DNA from: Chrysomallon squamiferum
Lineage: Eukaryota; Mollusca; Gastropoda; Neomphalida; Peltospiridae
Direction of reading: 5' to 3'
Length of the DNA: 60,000 bases
Assembly (NCBI GenBank): GCA_012295275.1
Contig: CM022674.1
Coordinates: 13,577,364 to 13,637,363, forward strand
Positions within the stretch are counted from its first letter, which is position 1, and every line of letters starts with the position of its first letter. A program made the position numbers and the translations under genes. Under the pieces are notes generated by a model. It saw only the letters and a list, made by a program, of their open reading frames with translations, had not been told where the DNA came from and ran no database searches. This document shows, in pieces, positions 59,706 through 60,000 of this stretch.

Positions 59706-60000
59706 TATGTTTGCGTGTATGTTTGCGTGTATGTTTGATGTATGTTTATGTGGATGTTTATGTGTATGTTTACGTGTATGTTTACGTGTATGTTTATGTG
59801 TATGTTTACGTGTATGTTTACGTGTATGTTTGATGTATGTTTACGTGTATGTTTACGTGTATGTTTACGTGTATGTTTACGTGTATGTTTGTGTATGTTT
59901 AGTGTATGTTTACGTGTATGTTTACGTGTATGTTTATGTGTATGTTTATGTGTATGTTTACGTGTATGTTTACGTGTATGTTTGTGTATGTTTAGTGTAT
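59706..60000 (+). repeat. 12-bp minisatellite GTGTATGTTTAC, cut by window end
   Basis: About 24 units of 12 bp, with variants GTTTGC, GTTTAT and shortened GTTTGA or GTTTAG units. Twelve units carry TGTTTAC, the complement of the forkhead core GTAAACA. The 5' units are TTTGC variants and the 3' units mainly TTTAC. A compound break (GTTTGTGTATGTTTAG) recurs about 93 bp apart near 59887 and 59980, which shows higher-order duplication. Confidence 0.95.

Overview
This window looks like gene-poor nuclear DNA from an animal, most likely a mollusc or a related lophotrochozoan. It is AT-rich (about one third G+C by eye) and packed with di-, tri-, tetra- and pentanucleotide microsatellites. It carries short tRNA-derived SINEs, and two of these (33370-33634 and 54258-54555) share a core and 3' domain that I recognise from SINEs widespread in mollusc genomes. 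The octopus-type OR SINE was not seen. There are no bacterial-style operons, rRNAs, true tRNA genes, CRISPR arrays or recognisable protein families. The clade call is an inference from the SINEs.

No gene can be called with confidence. Almost every long open frame is a translated repeat; the 603-codon frame over 45.6-47.4 kb is a 20-bp satellite with no stop in any minus-strand frame. The best non-repeat frames are a 172-codon minus-strand frame at 21106-21624, with a possible in-phase intron upstream, and weaker frames at 49765-50154 and 58937-59221. The window is best read as intergenic DNA or the inside of a large intron.

Layout: 0-10 kb is A/T-rich simple sequence with a pentanucleotide block at 6.5-7.0 kb. 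10-21 kb mixes CpG-richer unique islands (10.1-10.8, 12.7-13.3, 17.2-17.5, 20.1-21.05 kb) with short-unit minisatellites at 11.05, 13.56, 14.94, 19.7, 20.0 and 20.58 kb. 21-33 kb holds the candidate ORF, large (TC)n arrays with higher-order structure and several old tandem duplications. 32.9-43.0 kb holds a hAT-like MITE and four SINE copies among many (GA/TC)n arrays. 43.5-47.5 kb is a TGACGT-rich zone ending in the roughly 80-copy satellite. 48-60 kb carries two more SINEs, degenerate repeats, a CpG-rich patch at 56.1-56.4 kb and a forkhead-motif minisatellite that runs off the right edge.

The most interesting theme is that several tandem arrays repeat transcription-factor-like words: TGACGTGG (45.7 kb), TGTTTAC (59.7 kb), TAATTAG (11.1 kb) and GATAAG plus CACGTG (20.58 kb). 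Perfect CRE palindromes (TGACGTCA) are also over-represented outside the arrays. Whether these are functional binding platforms or neutral repeats cannot be decided from sequence alone.
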